Shown: positions 25,773-33,872 of the stretch, piece after piece
How the letters are laid out: every line of letters starts with the position of its first letter
How positions within the stretch are numbered: position 1 is the first letter of the stretch
Notes under the pieces: model-generated
Seen by the model: the letters and a program-made list of their open reading frames with translations, nothing else
What the model was told of the DNA's origin: nothing
Database searches by the model: none
Position numbers and translations under genes: made by a program
NCBI GenBank assembly: GCA_016933025.1
Contig: JAFGBT010000053.1
Coordinates: 1-64,000 of the forward strand
Length of the DNA stretch: 64,000 nt
Direction of reading: 5' to 3'
Source of the DNA: Spirochaetota bacterium
GTDB taxonomy: Bacteria; Spirochaetota; UBA4802; UBA5550

Positions 25773-26669
25773 CTACGCTCGTTCCCTCCAGCCCAGCCAT
25801 ACGATGTAGAGAATCATGAAGACGGTGTAAACAGCCGAGGGAATGGCAGCCTCTTTTTCAAACAGCGCGATGGCCAGACCGCCCGCGATTCCCTGGTTCT
25901 TCAGTGTGCCCTGGAGGACCAGGCTGACGATTTTTTTCCTCTCCATCTTGAGAAGGGTCACGGTCTTTCGGATGGCCCAGCCCAGGACAAAGGTCGCGGC
26001 GAACACGACCCCGGCAACAGGGGCAAGCATGATAGGGCGGCTGAAAATGAGGTCGCGGTTCACCCCGACCATGGAATACAACACAATAAAAAAAGCGAGG
26101 TCGGTCAGCCAGCCCCGTACCGGCTCCAACCTGTCCTGCCATTTGAAGTACAGTATCAGCCTGGATACCGCCAGCGGCGCGACGATGAGCAGCGATATAA
26201 TGATCAGAAGCTTATAGGGATCGTCAAATCCTGTTTTAATGAATAACCACATTATGAGGGGCATAAGCACCAGGGCTGCGAGATAGGAGGCCACGGTGCC
26301 CGACAGAGTGTAGGAGACATCGCCATCGAGCATTGCGGTGAAGGGGATGACGGCCACGGCAGGGGGCACTGCGGCGACCAGCACGAAGCCGGTCTGGAGA
26401 TCCTCGTTGCCTATCAGCAGGGACGATAGGATGAGGATTACGCTGCCCAGTATCGCGTAGGTCATCATGATGCCGATCAGCGAAGGCCTGATAATGGCGC
26501 GGGGCCGAAAGAAATAGCTGTTGGGCACGCCGATCGTCGACAGGGTCATGACCAGGGCGAGCGCGGGCATCATCAAATGCCTGGTCCATGCCGCCGCCTG
26601 CGGCAGGGCGAGCCCCAGCGTAATGGCGAGAAGAAAAATTACGTTGCGCTTGTTCAGAAGGCTGGCCAT
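25773..26669 (-). CDS. Bile acid:sodium symporter (BASS) family transporter
   Basis: A 298-residue protein with about nine hydrophobic segments, two similar halves and the characteristic unwound-helix regions (VAAVPPAVAVIPFTAML and LQGTLKNQGIAGGLAIALF). Such transporters use sodium to import organic acids or related compounds; the substrate is not predictable. GGGGGTGA precedes the ATG. It is the first gene of a likely two-gene unit with the LRR protein. Confidence 0.78.
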   Translation of the reverse strand: MASLLNKRNVIFLLAITLGLALPQAAAWTRHLMMPALALVMTLSTIGVPNSYFFRPRAIIRPSLIGIMMTYAILGSVILILSSLLIGNEDLQTGFVLVAAVPPAVAVIPFTAMLDGDVSYTLSGTVASYLAALVLMPLIMWLFIKTGFDDPYKLLIIISLLIVAPLAVSRLILYFKWQDRLEPVRGWLTDLAFFIVLYSMVGVNRDLIFSRPIMLAPVAGVVFAATFVLGWAIRKTVTLLKMERKKIVSLVLQGTLKNQGIAGGLAIALFEKEAAIPSAVYTVFMILYIVWLGWRERA

Positions 26670-26957
26670 TGGTCACCCCCATGTTTGCGTCCCGGTTGTG
26701 AGTACTGTAATTATTGCGGGCATATTGTGCAATCATAAAAAGAGATCAATAATAATGCCTTCATCGAAACAGGCATTTGCATAATGAGAAGCCGCCATCA
26801 ACGGCGGGGTCGAGCGGAATTTCCGGACGGCCATGCCCGCGCGTGCCGGGCGGCGATCGAAAAATTTTGTTTTAGCCGTGTGCACCGCAACTGGAATTGT
26901 CCCCGTATTGTCCGTATATTAATTAAACACATCATTCTTATTATGGAGGAGTTCGAT

Positions 26958-27383
26958 ATGCAAGATGTCATGATAATCGTAACAGATCTTGAGCATTTCA
27001 AGGCTTTTAAAATGAAAAAAAGGAGGAATTCAAGCAAAGAATCGCTGGAATTGCTCACCTCTTTCGACAATATCGAGCCGCATAAAAAGATAAGTGAGCG
27101 CATGAGCGACAGGGCCGGCCGTTTCCGGGGTCATGGAACCGGAGAGTCGCATAGAAGCACAAGCGAGGACAGGAGGCGGCTGACGAGATATATTGCCGAC
27201 CGGGTGAACTCGGTCCTGGCGGATAATAATGTCGAGGCCTGGTATTTCGCAGCACCGAAAAAAATCAATAACGAGATACTGGGGAACGTCAAAACTGATT
27301 TTATGAACAAATTACGAACGACTATTCAATCTGACCTCACAAAATCACCCGAGGCAAAAATAGTGGACCTGTTTATTTCTTGA
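26958..27383 (+). CDS. Host-attachment protein family (eRF1-like fold)
   Basis: A 141-residue protein resembling the family annotated as 'protein required for attachment to host cells': an N-terminal strand (MQDVMIIVTDLEHFKAF), the motif SDRAGRFRG, then a helical part (RYIADRVNSVLADNNVEAWYFAAPKKINNEIL) and a final QSDLTKSPEAKIVDLF. The start was chosen because of the strong GGAGGAG 7 bases upstream. In most free-living bacteria the function is unknown; the family name derives from a plant-associated species and need not apply here. Confidence 0.68.
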   Translation: MQDVMIIVTDLEHFKAFKMKKRRNSSKESLELLTSFDNIEPHKKISERMSDRAGRFRGHGTGESHRSTSEDRRRLTRYIADRVNSVLADNNVEAWYFAAPKKINNEILGNVKTDFMNKLRTTIQSDLTKSPEAKIVDLFIS

Positions 27384-27443
27384 CCGGGGGGCCTGCCGCG
27401 GGCTACAAGAGGGATTCAGAATCAACAAGGCAGGCAAACCGGC

Positions 27444-27806
27444 ATGGACGCAACCACAACCATCGAACAATTGCAGCGGGCGGTCATTGATTTCCGCGAT
27501 CGTCGAAACTGGAAGCAGTTCCACGATGTCAGGAACCTCGCTGCGGGCCTTTCCATTGAGGCGGCCGAACTGCAGGAGGTTTTTCTCTGGAAGAGGGACG
27601 GGGAGATAGAAAACATGCTCGCCTCAGGCCCCGGCCGCGAAAAAATACGGGAGGAGCTTGCCGACGTGCTCGTCTTTCTGCTTTACCTCGGCGAGGCGGC
27701 GGGGATAGACCTGTCGGACGCGGTCGCGCACAAGCTTGCCGTCAACGAGAAGAAATATCCGGTCGACAAGAGCTATAACAGCAGCAAGAAGTACACGGAA
27801 TTGTGA
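27444..27806 (+). CDS. MazG-like nucleotide pyrophosphohydrolase
   Basis: A 120-residue all-helical NTP pyrophosphatase. The metal-binding glutamate motif is SIEAAELQEVFLW and the second is REELADVLVFLLYL, spaced as in MazG/dCTP pyrophosphatases; the KKYPVDKSYNSSKKYTEL ending is typical of the family. It would remove non-canonical or excess NTPs, yielding NMP and pyrophosphate. It lies 60 bases after the preceding gene and may be co-transcribed. Confidence 0.88.
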   Translation: MDATTTIEQLQRAVIDFRDRRNWKQFHDVRNLAAGLSIEAAELQEVFLWKRDGEIENMLASGPGREKIREELADVLVFLLYLGEAAGIDLSDAVAHKLAVNEKKYPVDKSYNSSKKYTEL

Positions 27807-27844
27807 CTCCGGGAGCGCGGTCTCATGGCCGCGCCTCCGGGCGG

Positions 27845-28315
27845 TTATTTCGGCACCATCGTTTCAGGAATCTTCACCGCAACCACGGACCCCCGTGCGC
27901 AGATGACCCCGGCTACCGAGAGATCAGTCTCGACAACAATTTTGCGTTCTTTTATCTCCTTCACCCGCGAGCGGAGCTCCATCGGCGCAGTTATCGGGGT
28001 CGGCTTTAAAAAATCGACATGGAGCGACCCGGTGACAAAGCGGATTGCCGGGTCGGTGTCCATGCCCCGTCCCTCATGCCGGTAGGCGGCAGCCGCGGCG
28101 GTCGCCGTGCTGTGGCAGTCAATCAGCGAGGCGATCAACCCGCCGTAGACGAAACCGGGGAAGGCGGTGTGATACTCGTGCGGCCGGAAGGTGCACACGC
28201 TCTCTTCTCCGTCCCAGTAGCTTTTGATCTTAAGGCCGTGATCGTTGAGGCGGCCGCAGCCGTAACACTGACTGAACGAGTCCGGGTAATAATCCTGAAA
28301 CGCCTTGTGCGACAT
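27845..28315 (-). CDS. PaaI-type thioesterase (hot-dog fold)
   Basis: A 156-residue hot-dog thioesterase. An N-terminal zinc-finger-like CYGCG stretch is followed by the core GFVYGGLIASLIDCHSTATAAAA, with the nucleophile/base residue in the GG-x6-D region, and the strands VDFLKPTPITAPMELRSRV and VVETDLSV. Such enzymes hydrolyse acyl-CoA thioesters, often of aromatic or medium-chain acids. AGGAGAG before the start. Convergent to the MazG-like gene. Confidence 0.83.
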   Translation of the reverse strand: MSHKAFQDYYPDSFSQCYGCGRLNDHGLKIKSYWDGEESVCTFRPHEYHTAFPGFVYGGLIASLIDCHSTATAAAAAYRHEGRGMDTDPAIRFVTGSLHVDFLKPTPITAPMELRSRVKEIKERKIVVETDLSVAGVICARGSVVAVKIPETMVPK

Positions 28316-28363
28316 GGTGTCTCTCCTGGCGAAAAGTGGGGCTGCCGGCCGTGTGCCGCCGCC

Positions 28364-29113
28364 CTAATATTTGAACGGGTCCTTGTAGGTAAGTCCGTTG
28401 CCTTCGGGGCGTTCCAGCTCTTTGTAGGAGCGTTCGTACTGCGACAGGAACTTCCTGGCCTTCTGGAACGTGAAATAGAGATCGTTATCCTTGCCCCGCT
28501 TTCCCTTGTGGAATTCAAAGCCGTATTTTTTCAGATAGAGGTCCTGAATCAGCGAATCGTCTGAGCGGGCCGTCAGATCGACCGCAATCTCTGCCGGCTT
28601 TGCGCCTCGGTGCATGTCGATGGCGTAATGGCACGCCAGTGCGATGGTTGCGCGGCCCACGCCGCCAACACGGTAAAAGGTGTCGTCTCCTTTATATCTG
28701 CCGAGGTACGACGGCTTGACGTTGTCGGGATAGTTGAGCGGCAGGGACGTAAAATAATCGATATAGATACCGGAACGGGGGTTTGTCTTGGTGAATCGAT
28801 AGTTGAATATGTTGTATCCCAGTACGATGAGTGTTTTATCATACGTGATAACGATGGCATGTGAGACAAAGTGATTCTTTTTCAGGAATTCCATAGAGGT
28901 AAGCTTTTTATCTTCGGGCTCGCAATGGAGTCCGTAACGGCTGTAAAAGAATTCCATGATCGCCTGTTCGCCCCTGCCGTCGATTTTTTTAAACAGCTTC
29001 TCTTCCATTCTATGAAGGGGCATAACACGACCGGCAATAAGCTTCCTGTTGATATACAGGGGCGCCCAGTGCGCTTTGATGCTGAATTTCAGACCGGTGT
29101 CGTATCCGCTCAT
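28364..29113 (-). CDS. Unknown protein with GNAT-like C-terminal half
   Basis: A 249-residue soluble protein. The C-terminal half shows a pattern like an acetyltransferase motif A (VGGVGRATIALACHYAID) followed by IQDLYLKKYGFEFHKG, which is the usual end of a GNAT domain. The N-terminal half (HWAPLYINRKLIAG, MEFFYSRYGLH) is not recognised. ATG 29113 was chosen because GGAGA lies upstream, and the longer frame is GC-rich junk. If it is a GNAT enzyme, it would transfer an acyl group from acyl-CoA; the substrate is unknown. Confidence 0.55.
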   Translation of the reverse strand: MSGYDTGLKFSIKAHWAPLYINRKLIAGRVMPLHRMEEKLFKKIDGRGEQAIMEFFYSRYGLHCEPEDKKLTSMEFLKKNHFVSHAIVITYDKTLIVLGYNIFNYRFTKTNPRSGIYIDYFTSLPLNYPDNVKPSYLGRYKGDDTFYRVGGVGRATIALACHYAIDMHRGAKPAEIAVDLTARSDDSLIQDLYLKKYGFEFHKGKRGKDNDLYFTFQKARKFLSQYERSYKELERPEGNGLTYKDPFKY

Positions 29114-29417
29114 GGCTTCGGTTCTCCTCTCGGCGGCGCGGGGAAGTGCTCGACCGCGCGATGGCACTGGCTCCGCTGGATTTTACCCTGTAACAGCTTC
29201 ATTATCGGTATGTCGGGGGCCGGCTTTCTCTGTGTTCCCCCGCGAGAATATCCGGAATATGTTAATACGGACGATATTTTAGTTGAATCTCCCTGCAGAG
29301 CAAGCACATTTTTATCGTTGCGCCGGTAACGTCAGTTCATGGAGACATAAGGAATTGATCTCATTTTTGTGTTGACCGTGCGCCTGAAATAGTCGCACTT
29401 CGTCGTGTGGGTTTGCC
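29114..29417. other. Divergent intergenic region, no gene seen
   Basis: About 300 bp between divergent genes. It must contain two promoters; TTGACC at about 29372 is the only -35-like sequence noticed and has no clear -10. No repeat or structured RNA is recognised. Confidence 0.4.
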
Positions 29418-30740
29418 ATGAAATCCGGGAATTCAGATATAAGCGAGCGGCTCCGCCTGGCGCTTCGGGCCCTTCGGCACCGCAACTACCGGCTGTTTTT
29501 TGTCGGCCAGGGCATATCGCTCATCGGGACCTGGATGCAGAATGTGGCGACGAGCTGGCTGGTCTTCCGGCTTACCCATTCCGAGATGATGCTGGGCCTT
29601 GCCGCTTTCGCGGGGCAGATCCCCATCGCGTTCCTCTCGCCGTTCGCGGGCGTTTTCGGCGATCGTCTCGACCGCCGCCGCATGCTGATCGCCGTGCAGG
29701 TGCTCGCCATGACGCAGGCGCTGGCCCTTGCCGTTTTTACCATAACCGGCACGGTCCGGGTGTGGCATGTAATCGCCCTCAACCTGATCCTCGGCATGGT
29801 GAACGCCTTTGAAATGCCGACGCGCCAGGCCTTTGTCATACAGATGATTGACGACCGGTCGGACCTCGGCAACGCCATCGCCCTGAACTCGTCGCTCTTC
29901 AACGCCTCACGGCTCGTCGGCCCCGCCATCGCGGGCCTTCTGGTCGCCGCGGCAGGGGAGGGCGTATGCTTCGCGGTCAACAGCGTCAGTTACGGGGGGG
30001 CTATAGCGGCGTTCGCGTTCATGAGGATACCTCGCCGCGCTTCGAAGCGGCCGCGGACCGGTATCTTCACCGAGCTCGGGGAAGGGATCGCATATGTGGC
30101 GCGGTTCACGCCGATCAGGGACCTGATCGCAATCGTGGGGCTTACCAGCCTGGTGGCGATGGCGTTTCCCGTTCTCCTGCCGGTGTTCGCGGGGAGCATC
30201 CTGCAGGGCGGGTCGCTCACCTATGGTTTCCTCGTGGCGTCGACCGGCATGGGCGCGCTGGCGGCGACCCTGTACCTCGCGATGAGGGAAAGCGTGCTCG
30301 GCCTGGAGCGCGTCATAGCCACCGCGCTGGTGTTGTTCGGAGCAGGGCTTGCCGCCTTCTCGATTTCCCGGTCGTTCATGCTGTCGATGGTCATCCTCGC
30401 GATCGTCGGCTTCGTAATGATATCGGTCACAGCTTCCTGTAATACCCTGATCCAGACTGTGGTCGATGAGGACAAGCGGGGGAGGGTCATGAGCCTGTAC
30501 GTTATGGCCTTCATGGGGGCGGCGCCCCTTGGGAGCATCCTTGCCGGTTCGGTTTCGAGCGCGATCGGCACTCCACACACCGTCCTCATCGGCGGATGCA
30601 TACTCATGCTGGGCGGTGTCGCCTTCGGCCGCCGACTGCCGGCCATCAGGAAGGTCATCCGCCCCATCTACAAGAAGATGGGCATCATGCCCGGCGCGGC
30701 CGCGGGAGTCCATGCGGCTGATGAGCCGCCCGTTCCGTAA
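29418..30740 (+). CDS. MFS exporter (EntS-like MFS_3 family)
   Basis: A 440-residue transporter with about 12 hydrophobic segments. The N-terminal RHRNYRLFFVGQGISLIGTWMQ stretch and GVFGDRLDRRRMLI (signature between segments 2 and 3) are typical of the MFS_3 family that includes the enterobactin exporter EntS, and DEDKRGRVMSLYVMAFMGAAPLG is its second-half signature. The cargo is not predictable; no siderophore genes are nearby. A weak ribosome site precedes the ATG. It ends 23 bases before a clear hairpin. Confidence 0.85.
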   Translation: MKSGNSDISERLRLALRALRHRNYRLFFVGQGISLIGTWMQNVATSWLVFRLTHSEMMLGLAAFAGQIPIAFLSPFAGVFGDRLDRRRMLIAVQVLAMTQALALAVFTITGTVRVWHVIALNLILGMVNAFEMPTRQAFVIQMIDDRSDLGNAIALNSSLFNASRLVGPAIAGLLVAAAGEGVCFAVNSVSYGGAIAAFAFMRIPRRASKRPRTGIFTELGEGIAYVARFTPIRDLIAIVGLTSLVAMAFPVLLPVFAGSILQGGSLTYGFLVASTGMGALAATLYLAMRESVLGLERVIATALVLFGAGLAAFSISRSFMLSMVILAIVGFVMISVTASCNTLIQTVVDEDKRGRVMSLYVMAFMGAAPLGSILAGSVSSAIGTPHTVLIGGCILMLGGVAFGRRLPAIRKVIRPIYKKMGIMPGAAAGVHAADEPPVP

Positions 30741-30763
30741 CGCTAAGAACCTCCATTAATAAC

Positions 30764-30791
30764 GGAAGCCATCCCTTTCAGGATGGCTTCC
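30764..30791 (+). terminator. Hairpin terminator after the MFS gene
   Basis: GGAAGCCATCC (30764-30774) pairs perfectly with GGATGGCTTCC (30781-30791) around a 6-base loop. The T-run is absent, so strength is uncertain, but position and stem length fit a terminator. Confidence 0.6.
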
Positions 30792-31412
30792 TACAAACCG
30801 TTGATCATAGATGTTCCTTGAACCCATATTCTTCAGCTTTTATCACGTTTCGCTTTTCACAAGCTTAAGACCGCACCGGCTTAGCCGTTTTTTGTGTGCT
30901 CTGTCTTATGGTGACAGGCTGAATTCTATAATCAATATAACTACCGCTATGTAAATAATCAAACATTTTAAATTAAAAAAAAATTTTTTTTCAAAACGCA
31001 TTAATCAGGCCAACAGTTATCGTGGATTATTTTTTTAAAGAAAAAAAACAAATGACGCCGGCCCGGGCGGAAGGAATAGCAGTATATGGAAAAGTATTCC
31101 GTTAAGATTCTATTTTCATTATTGTTTAGTAGGCCGCGCACTGTGTAATCTTAGCGGGCATTTACCGTGACCCCTTCCTTGTCAGAGGATTTCCCGGCGG
31201 GGCTCACTTTCCTCCCCTGATCTGGTCGGTTTGCCGTAAAAAAGGATTGAAAAATAGAGCGTCACCGTCTATCACAAACTTATCATACAATGCCCCGGGA
31301 TGATGCTGGTGCCGGGGTTTATGACTTCATGTGATCCGTATTCGAGGCCGGGATGCGGAATGCCGGTGAAGAGTCGCCCTTCCATATCCTTGTTAACAGG
31401 AGGATGCCTTCA
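30792..31412. other. AT-rich gene-free region upstream of fecR-domain gene
   Basis: About 620 bp without a credible gene. It includes long A/T runs (about 30960-31060) and a short hairpin CCCCGG...CCGGGG (31293-31317) located roughly 100 bases before the next start, which would lie in the leader of that transcript. A weak terminator-like CGGC-TTA-GCCG-TTTTTT lies near 30880. No repeat family or known riboswitch recognised. Confidence 0.5.
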
Positions 31413-32258
31413 ATGAAAGGAATACAATGTACCATCATCGCGATGCTCACAGCTTCAATGTTCCTCTCTCTCTCGTCGCCGGCTGATGCGAAGAGGGCGT
31501 ACAAGATCATCATGATGGTGGGCGACGTGAAAATCGAATCCGGCGGCGCGACGGCCACTGCCGCAGTCAACCAGGTCCTTGAGGGCGGCGAAGTCATCAT
31601 CACCGGCGCCGGCTCAATCGCGGACATCTCCATGGGCGGCAACGGCTACATGAGGGTTCAGGAAAATACCAGGGTGAAGATAGCCGCCCTCGCGAAGGCC
31701 GCGGGGGACCCTGACGTTGACATGGAATCGGGCGGCGTTCTGGTGTTCCTCTCGAAGCTGCTGAAAAGCAACAAGTACGAGGTCAAGAGCCGCACGCAGG
31801 TCGCATCGGTCAGGGGGACCATCTTTCAGGTTACCGGAGACAGGGATGAGTCCCAGCTGGACGTGTTCGCCGGGAGCGTCGTGTCGTCCCCGGTCGAGGA
31901 CGGCATAGTGCAGCGCCAGATCGTCCAGATGGTCTCGGAAGGCCAGTCGCTCAACCTGACCAAACTTTTAGTGGCGGACGTGCTCGCCAAAAAGAAGAAG
32001 CTCACCCTTTCGGCGCTCAGGAGCGAGATAAAGGAAGCCTTCATGAAGCAGGCGCTCCAGATCCGGGAGTCCCCGGAATTCAAGAAATACGGTGGCAGGG
32101 AGCTGAAAAAACAGATCAACGAGCGGATCGAGAAAATCAAGCAGGAACTTAAGGATAAGAAACTGGACACCAAATCCCTGAAAGAGCAGTTAAAGAATAA
32201 AAAGGAAGAGCTTTTAAAAGACAGGGAGAAGATGATAAGGGAACTGAAAGGCAAGTAG
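31413..32258 (+). CDS. Exported FecR-domain protein with charged helical tail
   Basis: A 281-residue protein. Signal peptide (1-24, ends in ADA), then a FecR domain with the typical strands (IIMMVGDVKIESGG, LEGGEVIITGAGSIADISM, VKSRTQVASVRGTIFQV, LDVFAGSV) and a C-terminal stretch very rich in Lys and Glu (about 200-281) that should form long helices. AGGAGG is ideally placed for ATG 31413. Stand-alone FecR proteins like this are frequent in spirochaetes and probably bind surface or periplasmic structures. It is 15 bases ahead of a membrane AraC regulator. Confidence 0.85.
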   Translation: MKGIQCTIIAMLTASMFLSLSSPADAKRAYKIIMMVGDVKIESGGATATAAVNQVLEGGEVIITGAGSIADISMGGNGYMRVQENTRVKIAALAKAAGDPDVDMESGGVLVFLSKLLKSNKYEVKSRTQVASVRGTIFQVTGDRDESQLDVFAGSVVSSPVEDGIVQRQIVQMVSEGQSLNLTKLLVADVLAKKKKLTLSALRSEIKEAFMKQALQIRESPEFKKYGGRELKKQINERIEKIKQELKDKKLDTKSLKEQLKNKKEELLKDREKMIRELKGK

Positions 32259-32273
32259 CAGGAAGAGGCGCGG

Positions 32274-33359
32274 ATGTCCACCCTCATCCTCATCGGTATT
32301 GATATCACCTTTTTCGGGTTCGGTCTCTGTCTCCTCCGGGCGCTTGATCTCCTGGTGTCTGAGGGTCGCAGGTCCGCCTACGGCATTTTCTTCTATTTTT
32401 TCAACGGCATACTGATGCTCGGCTTCGGCCTGACCGCCCGCGGCGTGCCGCCGGTCCATCCGGAATCGATATTTCTGTTTGTCGCGTCGCTGCTCATGGT
32501 GGGCCCTCTCGATTTTTTCTATTACCACACGCTTCTGTATCCGGAGAGGAGGCTGCCGTACCGGGCATGGATCCACTTCGTTCCGGCCGCGGTTGTCCTG
32601 GCCGGCGAGGTGGTTTTCCAGCTGCAGCCCGCGTACCTGAAGCGTGACCTCATCGCCGGCTTTTTCCGCGAGCCCTTCGGCCACATCCTCTTTATCCTGC
32701 TTGCGGCCATTTCTCTCCATGTGCTTGCCTATGCGATAATCATTATACGGACGGTCTTCGCCGATGTCACCGGGAGCGTTTCGAGCAGGGGGTTTCGTTT
32801 CGTGCTCTATTCGGGGGTCACGATAATACTGATCATTGCGCTGGTTCTGGGCGGCTTCATGTCCGGCAGCCCGGGGGTGTTTGTCGCCGGCTGCGTGCTG
32901 AACGTGTCCCTTCATGTCGCGATTTACCTTGGCACCCGGGCGAACCCGGTCTTCTTCACAACGCTGAAGCGCGCGATAAGGAAAAAGAGGTACGAAAAAT
33001 CGATGCTCGAAGGACTGGATACCGGGATCATCGGCGAACGGCTGAACGAGCTGATGCGCGACGAGGAGCTTTTCCGCGACAGCGAGGTGTCGCTCCCATC
33101 CGTGGCGAAGAAGCTGGCGCTCACGCCGCACCAGCTTTCCCAGCTCCTGAACGAGCGGATGGGAACGAACTTCCACGACTTTGTCAACCGTTTCCGCGTG
33201 GAGGCGGCCAAGAAGCTCCTTGTCGACAACCCTGAAGCAAACATCATCTCAGTCTGCTTCAACGTGGGATTCAATTCGAAATCATCATTTAATGCCGCCT
33301 TCAAAAAACTGACCGGCATGACACCGCGGGACTACAAGAGCGGCATCGGGAAGCTGTAG
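32274..33359 (+). CDS. Membrane-bound AraC-family regulator
   Basis: A 361-residue protein. Seven hydrophobic segments cover residues about 5-225 (LILIGIDITFFGFGLCLL, SIFLFVASLLMVGPLDFF, VIIL-type helices), then a linker and a C-terminal AraC double helix-turn-helix domain (about 255-355; SVAKKLALTPHQLSQLLNERMG and ISVCFNVGFNSKSSFNAAFKKLTGMTP). Such one-component regulators sense a membrane or external signal and act directly on DNA. The gene is nearly joined to the FecR-domain gene, so the two probably respond to the same condition. Confidence 0.87.
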   Translation: MSTLILIGIDITFFGFGLCLLRALDLLVSEGRRSAYGIFFYFFNGILMLGFGLTARGVPPVHPESIFLFVASLLMVGPLDFFYYHTLLYPERRLPYRAWIHFVPAAVVLAGEVVFQLQPAYLKRDLIAGFFREPFGHILFILLAAISLHVLAYAIIIIRTVFADVTGSVSSRGFRFVLYSGVTIILIIALVLGGFMSGSPGVFVAGCVLNVSLHVAIYLGTRANPVFFTTLKRAIRKKRYEKSMLEGLDTGIIGERLNELMRDEELFRDSEVSLPSVAKKLALTPHQLSQLLNERMGTNFHDFVNRFRVEAAKKLLVDNPEANIISVCFNVGFNSKSSFNAAFKKLTGMTPRDYKSGIGKL

Positions 33360-33473
33360 TCCGTTTTTTGTACGGGTTTATAAGAACGGTCGACCCGGAC
33401 GGCTGTTCGTGATAGTATAAGCAACATGACGCCGTCCCGTACGGGTCAATCACCATCATCCAGGGGGACACAG

Positions 33474-33833
33474 ATGAGATTCACGCTACTGCTCTTCATC
33501 CTCTATCATATCCTGAAAAGGGCCGTGAAAAAGAACGCGGCCTTCCGGAGCTATATCGGCGCCATCCACAACGTCAGGGTGATGATAAAGACCGCGGACG
33601 GGAAGCGGGGGAGGGTCTTTATCTTCGACCGGGGCGGCCTGAAGAGCAGATCGGGCGCAACGCACCCCTACGACGTGGCGATCGTCTGGTCTGACCCGGG
33701 AACCGCCTTCAGGGTGCTGTCGTCGCAGAGCGACGAGCAGCAGTTCCTGGCTGCCGCGGCCGGTAAGATGAAGATCGACGGCATGGCGTTTTTCGCCCAG
33801 TGGTTCAACGACGGCGTGAAGCTGGTCATGTAG
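33474..33833 (+). CDS. Small SCP2-like protein
   Basis: A 119-residue protein with a hydrophobic start (MRFTLLLFILYHILK) and then a strand pattern like SCP2 domains (NVRVMIKTADGKRGRVFIF, YDVAIVWSDPGTAFRVLSS, KMKIDGMAFFAQWFNDGVKL). The start follows GGGGGA. Similarity is weak. The N-terminal helix could anchor it in the membrane. It lies 40 bases ahead of a ThDP enzyme gene and is likely in the same operon. Confidence 0.55.
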   Translation: MRFTLLLFILYHILKRAVKKNAAFRSYIGAIHNVRVMIKTADGKRGRVFIFDRGGLKSRSGATHPYDVAIVWSDPGTAFRVLSSQSDEQQFLAAAAGKMKIDGMAFFAQWFNDGVKLVM

Positions 33834-33872
33834 CAATTTACAACCAAGACAATTATCAGGAGGATTCACACC

